14,218 nucleotides of DNA from CAYMZB01 sp964394845 (GTDB lineage Bacteria; Patescibacteriota; Microgenomatia; Daviesbacterales; UBA10151). The notes under the pieces are model-generated. The model was given only the letters and a program-made list of their open reading frames with translations, was not told the DNA's origin and made no database searches. A program made the position numbers and the translations under genes. The stretch lies in contig CAYMZB010000017.1 of NCBI GenBank assembly GCA_964394845.1, positions 1 to 14,218 of the forward strand. Direction: 5' to 3'. The first letter of the stretch is position 1; each line of letters starts with the position of its first letter. This document shows positions 1-7,473 of this stretch, piece after piece.

Positions 1-1
1 G

Positions 2-226
2 GATGTTTTGGCAAACTCGGGCGGGGTGACTGTATCATATTTTGAATGGTATCAGAATATGCATAGAGAGATTTGGGACTTAGAAAAAGTTAATGCTCAG
101 TTGAAGAAAAAAATGGAAAATGCATTTAATAAGGTTTGGGAAATTTATAAAGACAAAAAAGTAAGTCTTAGAACTGCAGCTTACATTTTGGCCTTAAAGA
201 AACTAGCAGAAGAATATGATAAATAA
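2..226 (+). CDS. gdhA: Glutamate dehydrogenase, C-terminal end (5' part outside window)
   Basis: The reading frame is open from the first base and begins in the window as DVLANSGGVTVSYFEW, the highly conserved C-terminal segment of hexameric Glu/Leu/Phe/Val dehydrogenases. It ends with the usual final helix (LRTAAYILALKKLAEEYDK). The enzyme interconverts glutamate with 2-oxoglutarate and ammonia in the cytoplasm using NAD(P)H. Only about 74 residues of an expected 410-450 are present, so the N-terminal catalytic part and the cofactor domain cannot be judged. A TTG at position 8 is not a plausible start, because conserved family residues (DVLA) precede and include it. The stop codon (224-226) lies inside the next gene, an 11-nt overlap that suggests cotranscription with the phosphatase gene. 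Confidence 0.93.
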   Translation, partial: DVLANSGGVTVSYFEWYQNMHREIWDLEKVNAQLKKKMENAFNKVWEIYKDKKVSLRTAAYILALKKLAEEYDK

Positions 227-896
227 TAAGGAGACTTTTGTTGCCGGGACAACTTTTTTAAGACGAGCTCTTAAGTTTAGAAATTTTTTAATTGTCGTAA
301 CTTTAGGATTTGCAATTTTGACTCTTCTAGCAAAAAAATATGATTATTTCAATTTAGATCTAGTTATTACTCTATTTATCCAAAAATACAATCAAGTTTG
401 GTTTGATATGCTTATGAAGTTTGTGACATTTACGGGTAATGTCACAACAGTTGTAGTTTTGGTTATTTTACTTTCTTTATATGGATACTTAATAGGTAAA
501 AGACACGTGGCTATATTAATTATTGTTTCTACTATTGGAGGTATGGTTATTAGTCAGATTTTGAAAATTTTGATTGGAAGACCCAGGCCTGATCCTTTAC
601 TGGTTCATCAAATTGGACACTTTTTAAAATCAGATAGTTTTCCATCCGGACATGTTTTCACTGCGGTTTCTTTGTATGGCCTTTTACTATACATAATTTT
701 CACTCAACTAAAGAAAAGTTTATTTAGAAAAATTCTAATTGGTGTTTGTTTAATGATAATTTCTTTAATGGGTATTTCCAGAATTTATCTGGGGGCTCAC
801 TGGTTTTCTGATGTATTAGGCGCATACCTTATCGGGTTTGTTTGGGTTTCAGGAATTATTTTTATCCATCAAAAATTGAGACCAAAAGTTAAGTAG
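216..896 (+). CDS. PAP2-family membrane lipid phosphatase (undecaprenyl-diphosphatase or PgpB-like)
   Basis: This 226-residue integral membrane protein has all three acid-phosphatase signature motifs: KX6RP (K117, R124, P125), PSGH (143-146) and SRX5HX3D (S188, R189, H195, D199). H146 and H195 are the expected catalytic histidines. About six hydrophobic segments can be picked out (roughly 22-40, 46-70, 75-93, 98-120, 147-163, 173-188 and 200-217, some merging). PAP2 proteins of this size dephosphorylate undecaprenyl diphosphate or phosphatidylglycerol phosphate at the outer face of the membrane, and the sequence alone does not choose between these. The start overlaps the preceding gene by 11 nt and has only a weak purine-rich upstream stretch, but no other ATG precedes the first membrane segment. 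The convergent neighbour is a lipid kinase, so both may act on the C55 lipid carrier pool (inference). Confidence 0.9.
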   Translation: MINNKETFVAGTTFLRRALKFRNFLIVVTLGFAILTLLAKKYDYFNLDLVITLFIQKYNQVWFDMLMKFVTFTGNVTTVVVLVILLSLYGYLIGKRHVAILIIVSTIGGMVISQILKILIGRPRPDPLLVHQIGHFLKSDSFPSGHVFTAVSLYGLLLYIIFTQLKKSLFRKILIGVCLMIISLMGISRIYLGAHWFSDVLGAYLIGFVWVSGIIFIHQKLRPKVK

Positions 897-1263
897 GAGT
901 AAAAAAATAGGGCAAAAATATTAACGCTCCTATAGTTGCTGCAGTTATTGCAGCAATTAAAACAGCGCCTGCTGATATGTCTTTAGCAAGTTTTGCACCC
1001 GGATGTTCTGAATCTGTAAATTCATCAACAACAGCCTCTATTGCTGTATTTGTTAACTCGACTGTAATTACAAATCCTATTAAAAAAATAATTATCATCC
1101 AGTCCGGCTTTGAAATTTTTAAGAAGATTGACAGTATAACTACAAGCAGTCCGGCAAAAAAATGAAATTTTAAATTAGGTTCTTCTTTTAAAGCCGACAC
1201 AATCCCTGTGAAGGCGAACTTAAAAGAAATTACTTTTCGGTTAGGTAACTTTTCCAGCGACAT
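889..1263 (-). CDS. dgkA: Diacylglycerol kinase / undecaprenol kinase family (DgkA type)
   Basis: This 124-residue protein matches the small trimeric membrane kinase family (PF01219). It shows SFKFAFTGI (13-21), EEPNxxxH (E27-H34), the hallmark ELTNTAIEAVVD (69-80, with E69, N72, E76 and D80) and AKDISAGAVL (93-102). Three transmembrane helices follow the family pattern (about 35-50, 55-73 and 96-118). Gram-positive-type members phosphorylate undecaprenol, while the E. coli enzyme uses diacylglycerol. The length and the N-terminal SFKxAFxGI segment resemble the undecaprenol-kinase branch, which is an inference. The last 8 nt overlap tail-to-tail with the PAP2 gene. The start codon lies 6 nt after a TATACT box, so its transcript is probably leaderless. 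Confidence 0.92.
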   Translation of the reverse strand: MSLEKLPNRKVISFKFAFTGIVSALKEEPNLKFHFFAGLLVVILSIFLKISKPDWMIIIFLIGFVITVELTNTAIEAVVDEFTDSEHPGAKLAKDISAGAVLIAAITAATIGALIFLPYFFTPT

Positions 1264-1269
1264 ATTTTT

Positions 1270-1298
1270 AGTATACTACTTGACTTTGGAAGTTTAAA
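1270..1298 (-). promoter_or_regulatory. Predicted leaderless promoter of the dgkA-type gene
   Basis: On the minus strand, TATACT (1275-1270) lies 6 nt upstream of the ATG (1263-1261). A weak TTTAAA -35 (1298-1293, 4 of 6 to consensus) sits 17 bp further up. Transcription would start at about the first base of the start codon, leaving no room for a ribosome-binding site. It overlaps the purF promoter on the opposite strand. Confidence 0.5.
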
Positions 1299-1308
1299 TA
1301 GTTATATT
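1280..1308 (+). promoter_or_regulatory. purF operon promoter, leaderless architecture
   Basis: TTGACT (1280-1285), a 17-bp spacer, then TATATT (1303-1308) form a near-consensus sigma-70-type promoter. Five bases (AGGCT) separate the -10 box from the purF ATG at 1314, so transcription should begin at or within a base or two of that ATG. No Shine-Dalgarno can exist on such an RNA. The whole arrangement recurs upstream of the first purP gene at 11674-11707. Confidence 0.75.
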
Positions 1309-1313
1309 AGGCT

Positions 1314-2717
1314 ATGGGAAGTCAGTTGAAAGAGAAATGCGGAATATTCGGAGTATATGGTAAGGGTTTTGAGGCAGCACGCTTAGTCCATCCAGGCCTT
1401 TGGGCTCTTCAACACAGAGGACAAGAATCTTCAGGAATTGCATCTTCAGACGGTAAAAAGATCTACTTACATAAAGGTATGGGTTTAGTTGCTCATGTTT
1501 TTGGAGAAGAAGATTTAAAAAAACTAGTTGGATTTATGGCAATTGGCCATAACCGTTATTCCACATCTGGCGACTCAATAGATTTACATGCGCAACCAAT
1601 TTTAGAAAGAATAAAAGATAATAGATTTATTGCCTTGGCTCATAATGGTAATCTTCCTTCAGTTAAAAAATTGGAAGAATTTTTAAGTAGTAAAAAGATT
1701 TCCATGAAAGGCTTAAATGATTCGGAGATGATAACTAAAGCCATTGCTTTTTATATGAGAGATGGTTTGTCTCTCCCGGATGCAATCAAAAAAGCATACA
1801 CTCTGTTTACTGGAGTGTTTTGTTTGTTGGTAATGGATGCCGGAAAGATTGTTGCGGTCAGGGATAGTTTTGGTATCAGACCGCTTTGTTTAGGTAAGTT
1901 AAATGGAGGTTTTATTATAGCATCAGAGACTTGCGCACTAGATATTGTTGGTGCAAAGTTTTTAAGAGAGGTTAGGCCGGGAGAAATGATTGTTATCGAC
2001 AAGAAAGGTTTAAAAAGTGTTCAAATCGAAAAGGGAACTCAAAATTTAGATGTTTTTGAATATGTATATTTTGCCAGACCAGACAGCATAATTTTAGGGA
2101 AAAGCGTAGATCAAGTTAGACAAAATTTCGGGGAGGAACTGGCAAAAGAGTATAAAATCAACGCAGACATTGTGATTCCTGTTCCAGATTCTGCAATTCC
2201 TCAAGCTCTAGGTTATTCAAAAGTATCAGGGATCCCCTACTATCCCGGATTAATTAAAAATCGTTATATTAATAGAACTTTTATTTCTCCGGAGGAACAC
2301 ACTCGTCACAGGTTAGTTCAATTAAAACTTAACCCTATGAAACATATTTTATCTGGTAAAAGAGTGATAGTTATTGATGATTCTATAATTAGGGGAACAA
2401 CTTCTAAACAAATTATAAAAATGATAAGGGATGCAGGGGCAAAAGAAGTGCATATGTTAGTTTCATCACCTCCATATAAGTTTCCCGATTTTTACGGTAT
2501 TAATACACCTGATCAAAAAGAGCTGATTGCGGCTGTAAAAAATATTAAACAAATTGCCAAAGAATTAGGAGTGGATTCTTTGCATTATTTATCTTTTAAA
2601 GGTTTAATAAAAGCAGTTGACTTACCTCTAGATGTACTTTGTACCTCTTGTTTTACAGGGAAATATCCTGTAGACATTGGGGAAAGGGTGAAAGAGGTGG
2701 ATTTTAGTTTAGCATAG
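1314..2717 (+). CDS. purF: Amidophosphoribosyltransferase (first step of purine synthesis)
   Basis: PurF transfers the amide nitrogen of glutamine to PRPP, giving 5-phosphoribosylamine. The protein has 467 residues, usual for the family. The N-terminal Ntn-type glutaminase begins at C9 (KCGIFGVYG), so an 8-residue leader would be cleaved to free the catalytic cysteine, as in Bacillus-type PurF. Glutamine-site motifs HNRYSTSG (79-86) and HNGN (110-113) are present. The phosphoribosyltransferase domain carries the PRPP loop VIVIDDSIIRGTTS (351-364) and the conserved FEYVYFARPDS (248-258). Of the four [4Fe-4S] cysteines expected in Bacillus-type enzymes, the C-terminal pair remains (C443, C446 in CTSCFTGKYP), but the other two positions appear to be D246 and D392. 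It is the first gene of the operon, starts 5 nt after the -10 box, and is separated from purN by 3 nt. Confidence 0.96.
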   Translation: MGSQLKEKCGIFGVYGKGFEAARLVHPGLWALQHRGQESSGIASSDGKKIYLHKGMGLVAHVFGEEDLKKLVGFMAIGHNRYSTSGDSIDLHAQPILERIKDNRFIALAHNGNLPSVKKLEEFLSSKKISMKGLNDSEMITKAIAFYMRDGLSLPDAIKKAYTLFTGVFCLLVMDAGKIVAVRDSFGIRPLCLGKLNGGFIIASETCALDIVGAKFLREVRPGEMIVIDKKGLKSVQIEKGTQNLDVFEYVYFARPDSIILGKSVDQVRQNFGEELAKEYKINADIVIPVPDSAIPQALGYSKVSGIPYYPGLIKNRYINRTFISPEEHTRHRLVQLKLNPMKHILSGKRVIVIDDSIIRGTTSKQIIKMIRDAGAKEVHMLVSSPPYKFPDFYGINTPDQKELIAAVKNIKQIAKELGVDSLHYLSFKGLIKAVDLPLDVLCTSCFTGKYPVDIGERVKEVDFSLA

Positions 2718-2720
2718 AGA

Positions 2721-3329
2721 ATGAAAAAGATTGCTATATTAATTTCAAATGCAGGGAAAGGCACTAATTTACAAGCAATTATTGATGGGGTAAATTCAGG
2801 AAAAATAAATGCACAGATTGTTTCTGTTATAAGCGATAGCATAAACGCCTATGGATTAATTAGGAGCAAGAAAGCAAATATTCCTGTTCAAGTTGTTTCA
2901 AAAGAAGATAATCTGGAAAAGATATTAACAAGTCTTAAGCTGGATTATGTAGTCTTGGCAGGATGGAAACAGATTATTCCCGATGCTCTTATAGATGCTT
3001 TTGAAAACAGGATTTTAAATGTTCATCCGGGTTTAATTCCAGATACTAAAGACACAATTGTTAAAAATCCGGACAGGACAAATGGATTATGGAATAAGGG
3101 GAAATTTACCGATGCTGCCATTGCGAACTTTTTAGATAGTAAATCTACTTATGCCGGTTCTACTATACATTTCCTGTCTCATGATTTTGATTTTGGTTTA
3201 AGTAAAGGTCGAACTTTTGAAAAAATCCAACCAGGAGATACTGTGGGATCGCTTTATAAAAGACTAAAGGCAAAAGAAAATCAATTATATGTTGATGTAC
3301 TGACAAAATTATGTCAGGAGGATAAATGA
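2721..3329 (+). CDS. purN: Phosphoribosylglycinamide formyltransferase, variant with insertion
   Basis: This 202-residue protein is a folate-dependent GAR transformylase, which formylates GAR to FGAR using 10-formyl-THF. The N-terminal NAGKGTNLQAIIDG (10-23) matches the phosphate-binding loop of the family. The catalytic triad is visible as N100 and H102 in LNVHPGLIP and D157 in DFDFG, corresponding to E. coli N106, H108 and D144. About 55 residues separate H102 from D157, against 36 in E. coli, so roughly 19 residues are inserted between HPGLIP and the TYAGSTIHF strand. The usual HPSLLP is HPGLIP, and the usual GPI after the aspartate is GLS. The N-terminal half is close to ordinary PurN. 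The purF stop is 3 nt upstream, and the end overlaps purD by ATGA. The alternative, a related formyltransferase with another substrate, is unlikely given the neighbours. Confidence 0.88.
   Translation: MKKIAILISNAGKGTNLQAIIDGVNSGKINAQIVSVISDSINAYGLIRSKKANIPVQVVSKEDNLEKILTSLKLDYVVLAGWKQIIPDALIDAFENRILNVHPGLIPDTKDTIVKNPDRTNGLWNKGKFTDAAIANFLDSKSTYAGSTIHFLSHDFDFGLSKGRTFEKIQPGDTVGSLYKRLKAKENQLYVDVLTKLCQEDK
3316..3321 (+). promoter_or_regulatory. Shine-Dalgarno of purD
   Basis: AGGAGG lies 4 nt before the purD ATG, inside the last codons of purN. It shows that SD-led initiation is used for internal operon genes in this genome, in contrast to the leaderless first genes. Confidence 0.75.
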
Positions 3330-4633
3330 AAGTCTTAATCATAGGACAAAATGGCAGGGAACATGCTTTAGCAGTAACTTATGCAAAAAGTAAAAGAGTT
3401 AAAAAAGTTGTTATGACACCCGGTAATGGTTTAACAGACTTTAGAAACTTAAAAATTCAAAACTATCCTGAAGTTTCGATGATGGATTTTGATGAAATTG
3501 TTAATGTCTGCAAAAAAGAAAAAATAGATATAGTGGATGTGGCGCAGGATGATGTGATTGCGGCAGGGTATGTTGATAAGTTGGAGAGTTTAGGAATTAA
3601 AGCTTTTGGGCCAACCCAGCAAGCTGCTCAGCTTGAATGGGATAAAAAGCGGGCTCGAAACTTCATGGTTAAATACGACTTGCCTATTCCAAGATTTGCA
3701 TCGTTTAATGATCATAAAAAAGCGATTAAGTACATTAATTCTTTACCTGAACAAGTTCTTTATATAAAAGCAGCAGGTTTGGCTCTCGGTAAAGGTGTAA
3801 TCAGGGCGGAAAATAAACAACAAGCAGCAGAGGCAATTAAAACTATGGAGAGTTTTGGTAAATCCGGAGAAACTTTTCTTATTGAAGAGGGTTTGGTTGG
3901 TGAAGAGTTCTCACTTTTTGCTTTATGTGATGGAACAAATTATAAAATTGTCAGCTGGGCCCAAGATCATAAAACGATTTATGATGGAGATAAAGGACCA
4001 AACACAGGAGGTGTTGGTAGTATTGCTCCGGCAGGCGTAGTTACCAAGGAAATTCTTAAGGAAGTTGATACAAAAATTATAAAGCCGGTAATTTACGGGA
4101 CGCAAAAGGAAGGAAGGCCATATAAAGGAGTCTTATATCTAGGAGCTATCTTGACTAAAGATGGAGTAAAAGTTATAGAATTCAATGCCAGGTGGGGAGA
4201 CCCTGAAGCAGAAGTAATTTTGCCAGGCATCAAGACTGATTATCTAACCATAGTTGAGTCAGCACTATCCGGGAAGTTAAATAGTTTACAAATAAGCATG
4301 GACGCAAAAGCGAGGGTTAGCGTAGCAGGATGTGCCAAAGGATATCCCGGAGACTATTCAAAAGCAAAAGGAAAAGAAATTTTTGGTTTGGAAAAAGCTA
4401 TGAAATTACCGTCAATCACCATTTTTGGGTCAGGCATAAAAAGAGAAGGAAAAAGATTTTTTGTTAAGGGTGGACGAGTATTTCATCTTGTGGCAGAAGG
4501 AAAAGATGTGATAGAAGCTAGGAGGAAAGCCTACGAAGCTTTGAGTTTGATTAGTATTGAGGGAAATAATTTGCATTATAGGACAGATATTGGCTGGAGG
4601 GATGTCGAACGGATGCGAAAGATGAAAAAATGA
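3326..4633 (+). CDS. purD: Phosphoribosylamine-glycine ligase (GAR synthetase)
   Basis: PurD joins phosphoribosylamine and glycine with ATP to give GAR. The 435-residue ATP-grasp protein shows GQNGREHAL (7-15), FGPTQQAAQLE (94-104), the ATP-binding YIKAAGLALGKGV (146-158), EEGLVGEEFSLF (187-198), DKGPNTGGVGS (222-232) and the metal-binding EFNARWGDPEAE (285-296). All of these are diagnostic. Departures from textbook PurD cluster in the N-terminal domain: the usual VGPE-PL-G segment reads VAQDDVIAAG (72-81), GxGG reads GQNG, and LEGSK reads LEWDK. A strong Shine-Dalgarno, AGGAGG (3316-3321), precedes the ATG, which overlaps the purN stop as ATGA. The C-terminus overlaps purL the same way, indicating translational coupling. 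Confidence 0.94.
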   Translation: MKVLIIGQNGREHALAVTYAKSKRVKKVVMTPGNGLTDFRNLKIQNYPEVSMMDFDEIVNVCKKEKIDIVDVAQDDVIAAGYVDKLESLGIKAFGPTQQAAQLEWDKKRARNFMVKYDLPIPRFASFNDHKKAIKYINSLPEQVLYIKAAGLALGKGVIRAENKQQAAEAIKTMESFGKSGETFLIEEGLVGEEFSLFALCDGTNYKIVSWAQDHKTIYDGDKGPNTGGVGSIAPAGVVTKEILKEVDTKIIKPVIYGTQKEGRPYKGVLYLGAILTKDGVKVIEFNARWGDPEAEVILPGIKTDYLTIVESALSGKLNSLQISMDAKARVSVAGCAKGYPGDYSKAKGKEIFGLEKAMKLPSITIFGSGIKREGKRFFVKGGRVFHLVAEGKDVIEARRKAYEALSLISIEGNNLHYRTDIGWRDVERMRKMKK

Positions 4634-7473
4634 TTCAAAAAATTAGAGTAATTACAACAATTGGTCCTGATTTAAAAGGGGAAAGTATTTTATCAGATAT
4701 TAGGACGCGCTTAAATATAAAAAAGGTTCGGAGAGTCCAATCAATTAAAGTTTACCGGTTGGAAGGAATTTCAGAAAAAGAAGCTAAAGTGTTAGCTGAA
4801 AAATTATTCTCAGAATCAATTAATCAAAAATATACAATTAACCGTCCAATCCACCTCGAAGGAGTCAAGGCCCACCTTCGAGGTGTAACTAGACCCGTGG
4901 TTATTGAGATAGCTTATAAGCCGGGCGTGATGAACCCGGAGGCAGGTTCAATTGAAAAAGCTGCCGCTGATTTAAAAATCAAACTCAAGGTTGCAGATTC
5001 TTCTCATGAATATGCATTTTTTGGAAAAGTAACATCTTATGAAGCAGAAGAAATTGCTAAAAAACTTCATCTTTTAAACGATACAGTTGAATATTTTGTT
5101 AAAGAAGAACCTAAGACATTAATTATAAAAGGGGTAGCAACTGAAACTAAAGTTATTCCGATCCGACAGATGGCAGATAATGATTTAGTTGAATTATCAA
5201 AGGATAAATTGTTTCTTAATTTAGAAGAAATGAAGATTATTAAGGATTACTTTCAGAAAATTAACAGAGACCCAACTGATTTGGAGCTTGAGACTTTAGC
5301 TCAAACCTGGAGTGAACATTGCGGCCATAAAACCTTTAAAGCAAAAATCATCTTAGATGGTCAGGAAAAAGAACCTTTATTTACCCGTTTAAAAAAAGAA
5401 GCCTTAAAGCATGATAAAAATATTGTTTCAGCTTTTGTAGATAATGCCGGGGTAATGGACTTTTATGATGGTTTTGCCATAAACGGAAAAGCAGAAACAC
5501 ACAATGCTCCATCTGCCATAGAACCTTACGGCGGCGCTATGACAGGTTCTGGCGGAGTATTTAGAGATGTTGTTGCAACAGGACAAGGAGGTAAACCTGT
5601 AGTATCAACAGATATCTTTTGCCTTGCTCCTCCTGATATGGATAAGAGTAAACTTCCTGCCGGAACATTGCCCCCTGACTACATATTAAAAAGAGTTGTT
5701 AGCGCTGTTAAAGATTATGGAAACAGAATTGGAATCCCCACCAGTAATGGTTCATTCCATTTCCATGATGATTTCAGGGCTAAGCCAATTGTTTTAGTTG
5801 GAGCTTATGGCATTTTACCAAAAGAAAAAACTGAGAAAGGTTTTCCTAAAAAAGGAGATATTGCAGTAGTGATTGGCGGAAGAACTGGCAGGGATGGTAT
5901 TCATGGAGCGACTTTTTCCTCTGGAGAAATGAGCGAGAGAACAATGGAGGTGAATGCCACAGCAGTTCAAATAGGCAATGCTATTGAAGAAAAAAGAATA
6001 TTTGATGCAATTTTAGAGGCTAGAGATAAAAATTTAATTAGGGTAGTACAAGATTTGGGAGCCGGTGGATTTTCATCTGCAATTGGGGAGACTGGAGAAA
6101 AAATAGGGGTTAAGGTTCGTTTAGAAAAAGCGCCTCTAAAGTATCTGGGACTTGCTCCTTGGGAAATTTGGATTTCAGAATCACAGGAAAGAATGGTTGT
6201 GGTGTTGGCTAAAAATAACTTAAAGAAGTTTTTGCAAGTTTGTCAAAAATACAATGTTGAAGCAACAGCGCTGGCTGAATTTACCGGCAGCAAAAGATTA
6301 GAAGTTTACTTTAATAAGGAAAAAGCAGCTGATTTGGAAATGAAGTTTTTGTTTGGAGGTTTACCACAGAGAGTAATGAAAGCAGTTAAACCAAAACCAG
6401 TAGAGCAAAAGCCTGAGACAATAAAAATTCCAAAAAACTGGGTGAGTATTCTGGAAAAAGTTTTAAGCCATGGAGATATTGCCTCTAAAGAACCAATTTT
6501 ACGAATGTATGACCATAATGTTCAAGGCGCAACTGCCCTTCATCCTTTTACCGGAGTTTTAATGGATGGGCCAAATGATGCAGTCATTGTAAAACCAATT
6601 TTAGATAAGCCTTACGGACTCATTGTTGCGCATGGCCTTAACCCGATTTTAAATAAAATAGACCCATATTGGGGCAGCATTTGGGCAGCTGCTGAGGCTA
6701 TTTCTAACTACGTCGCTGTGGGAGGAGATTATAAAAACGCATCTTTGATTAATAATTATATCTGGCCTTTTCCTGATGAAGTATGGTTGGGGAAATTAGA
6801 TACTTGCGTGGATGCAGTAGTTGATTTTATGAAAGCCTTACAAATTCCTGTAATTTCCGGTAAAGATAGTTTATCTGCAACATATAGGAATAAAGATTTG
6901 GTTTTACATAGTCCTCCAACCATATGCATATCAGTATTTGGAAAAATTCCTGATGTTAGGAAATCTGTGAGTTCTGATTTTAAAAAGGAAGGTTCAACAA
7001 TTGTATTAGCGGGGAAACAAGACCTTAATGGAATGGGCGGATCTGCATATCTGAGCATTGTTAATCCTGAGCGAGCGGAGAGAGTTGAAGGACCTAAAGT
7101 AGATCTGCAACTTTTACCAAAAGTTTTAGAAAAGATTTATAAAGCAATTAATAGTGGAAAAGTTTTATCTTGTCACGATATCTCAGAGGGAGGGTTAATA
7201 ACTGCCCTGTTTGAAATGTGTGTTGGAGGAAAATGTGGAGCAACTATTAAAACAAATAATAATCCGTGGAATCTTTTCAATGAGACTACGGGTTGTTTTA
7301 TTATGGAAGTAGAAAGTGAGGCAGTTGCCGAACTTCTATTTTCAGGAATCCCGTATCAAATTTTAGGTAAAACCCAAAAAGAAGAAAAGATTCACGTTAT
7401 AAAACTTTTTACAGCTAATCTAGACAGATTACAAAGAGTTTGGCAAAAACCAATGAAAGATATATTTTCATGA
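4630..7473 (+). CDS. purL: FGAM synthase, PurS-like domains fused to PurL (PurSL)
   Basis: This is the synthetase component that converts FGAR to FGAM with ATP and ammonia from glutamine. At 947 residues it is longer than small PurL (about 740) and shorter than the one-chain enzyme (about 1,300), because the glutaminase is separate (purQ, next gene). Residues 1 to about 160 look like two successive PurS-like units (3-72 and 88-157), standing in for the separate PurS dimer. Next come the linker with TWSEHCGHKTF (226-236, H230/H233) and the first AIRS-like half with KAETHNAPSAIEPYGG (287-302) and TGSGGVFRD (305-313). The second half has SHGDIASKEPILRMYDHNVQG, SGKDSLSA and SCHDISEGG. The start overlaps purD and the stop overlaps purQ, both as ATGA. 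No frameshift or missing block is seen. Confidence 0.95.
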   Translation: MIQKIRVITTIGPDLKGESILSDIRTRLNIKKVRRVQSIKVYRLEGISEKEAKVLAEKLFSESINQKYTINRPIHLEGVKAHLRGVTRPVVIEIAYKPGVMNPEAGSIEKAAADLKIKLKVADSSHEYAFFGKVTSYEAEEIAKKLHLLNDTVEYFVKEEPKTLIIKGVATETKVIPIRQMADNDLVELSKDKLFLNLEEMKIIKDYFQKINRDPTDLELETLAQTWSEHCGHKTFKAKIILDGQEKEPLFTRLKKEALKHDKNIVSAFVDNAGVMDFYDGFAINGKAETHNAPSAIEPYGGAMTGSGGVFRDVVATGQGGKPVVSTDIFCLAPPDMDKSKLPAGTLPPDYILKRVVSAVKDYGNRIGIPTSNGSFHFHDDFRAKPIVLVGAYGILPKEKTEKGFPKKGDIAVVIGGRTGRDGIHGATFSSGEMSERTMEVNATAVQIGNAIEEKRIFDAILEARDKNLIRVVQDLGAGGFSSAIGETGEKIGVKVRLEKAPLKYLGLAPWEIWISESQERMVVVLAKNNLKKFLQVCQKYNVEATALAEFTGSKRLEVYFNKEKAADLEMKFLFGGLPQRVMKAVKPKPVEQKPETIKIPKNWVSILEKVLSHGDIASKEPILRMYDHNVQGATALHPFTGVLMDGPNDAVIVKPILDKPYGLIVAHGLNPILNKIDPYWGSIWAAAEAISNYVAVGGDYKNASLINNYIWPFPDEVWLGKLDTCVDAVVDFMKALQIPVISGKDSLSATYRNKDLVLHSPPTICISVFGKIPDVRKSVSSDFKKEGSTIVLAGKQDLNGMGGSAYLSIVNPERAERVEGPKVDLQLLPKVLEKIYKAINSGKVLSCHDISEGGLITALFEMCVGGKCGATIKTNNNPWNLFNETTGCFIMEVESEAVAELLFSGIPYQILGKTQKEEKIHVIKLFTANLDRLQRVWQKPMKDIFS

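Noticed and set aside
977..1165. Plus-strand open frame antisense to the dgkA-type gene.
   Set aside because: The minus-strand frame carries every family motif. The plus-strand peptide is low-complexity mirror sequence with no recognisable features. Similar antisense frames inside purF, purD, purL, purQ and purA were dropped for the same reason.
7440..7469. Possible upstream TTG start for purQ.
   Set aside because: It would add ten residues unlike any PurQ. The ATG at 7470 overlaps the purL stop like the other operon junctions and begins at the conserved first strand.
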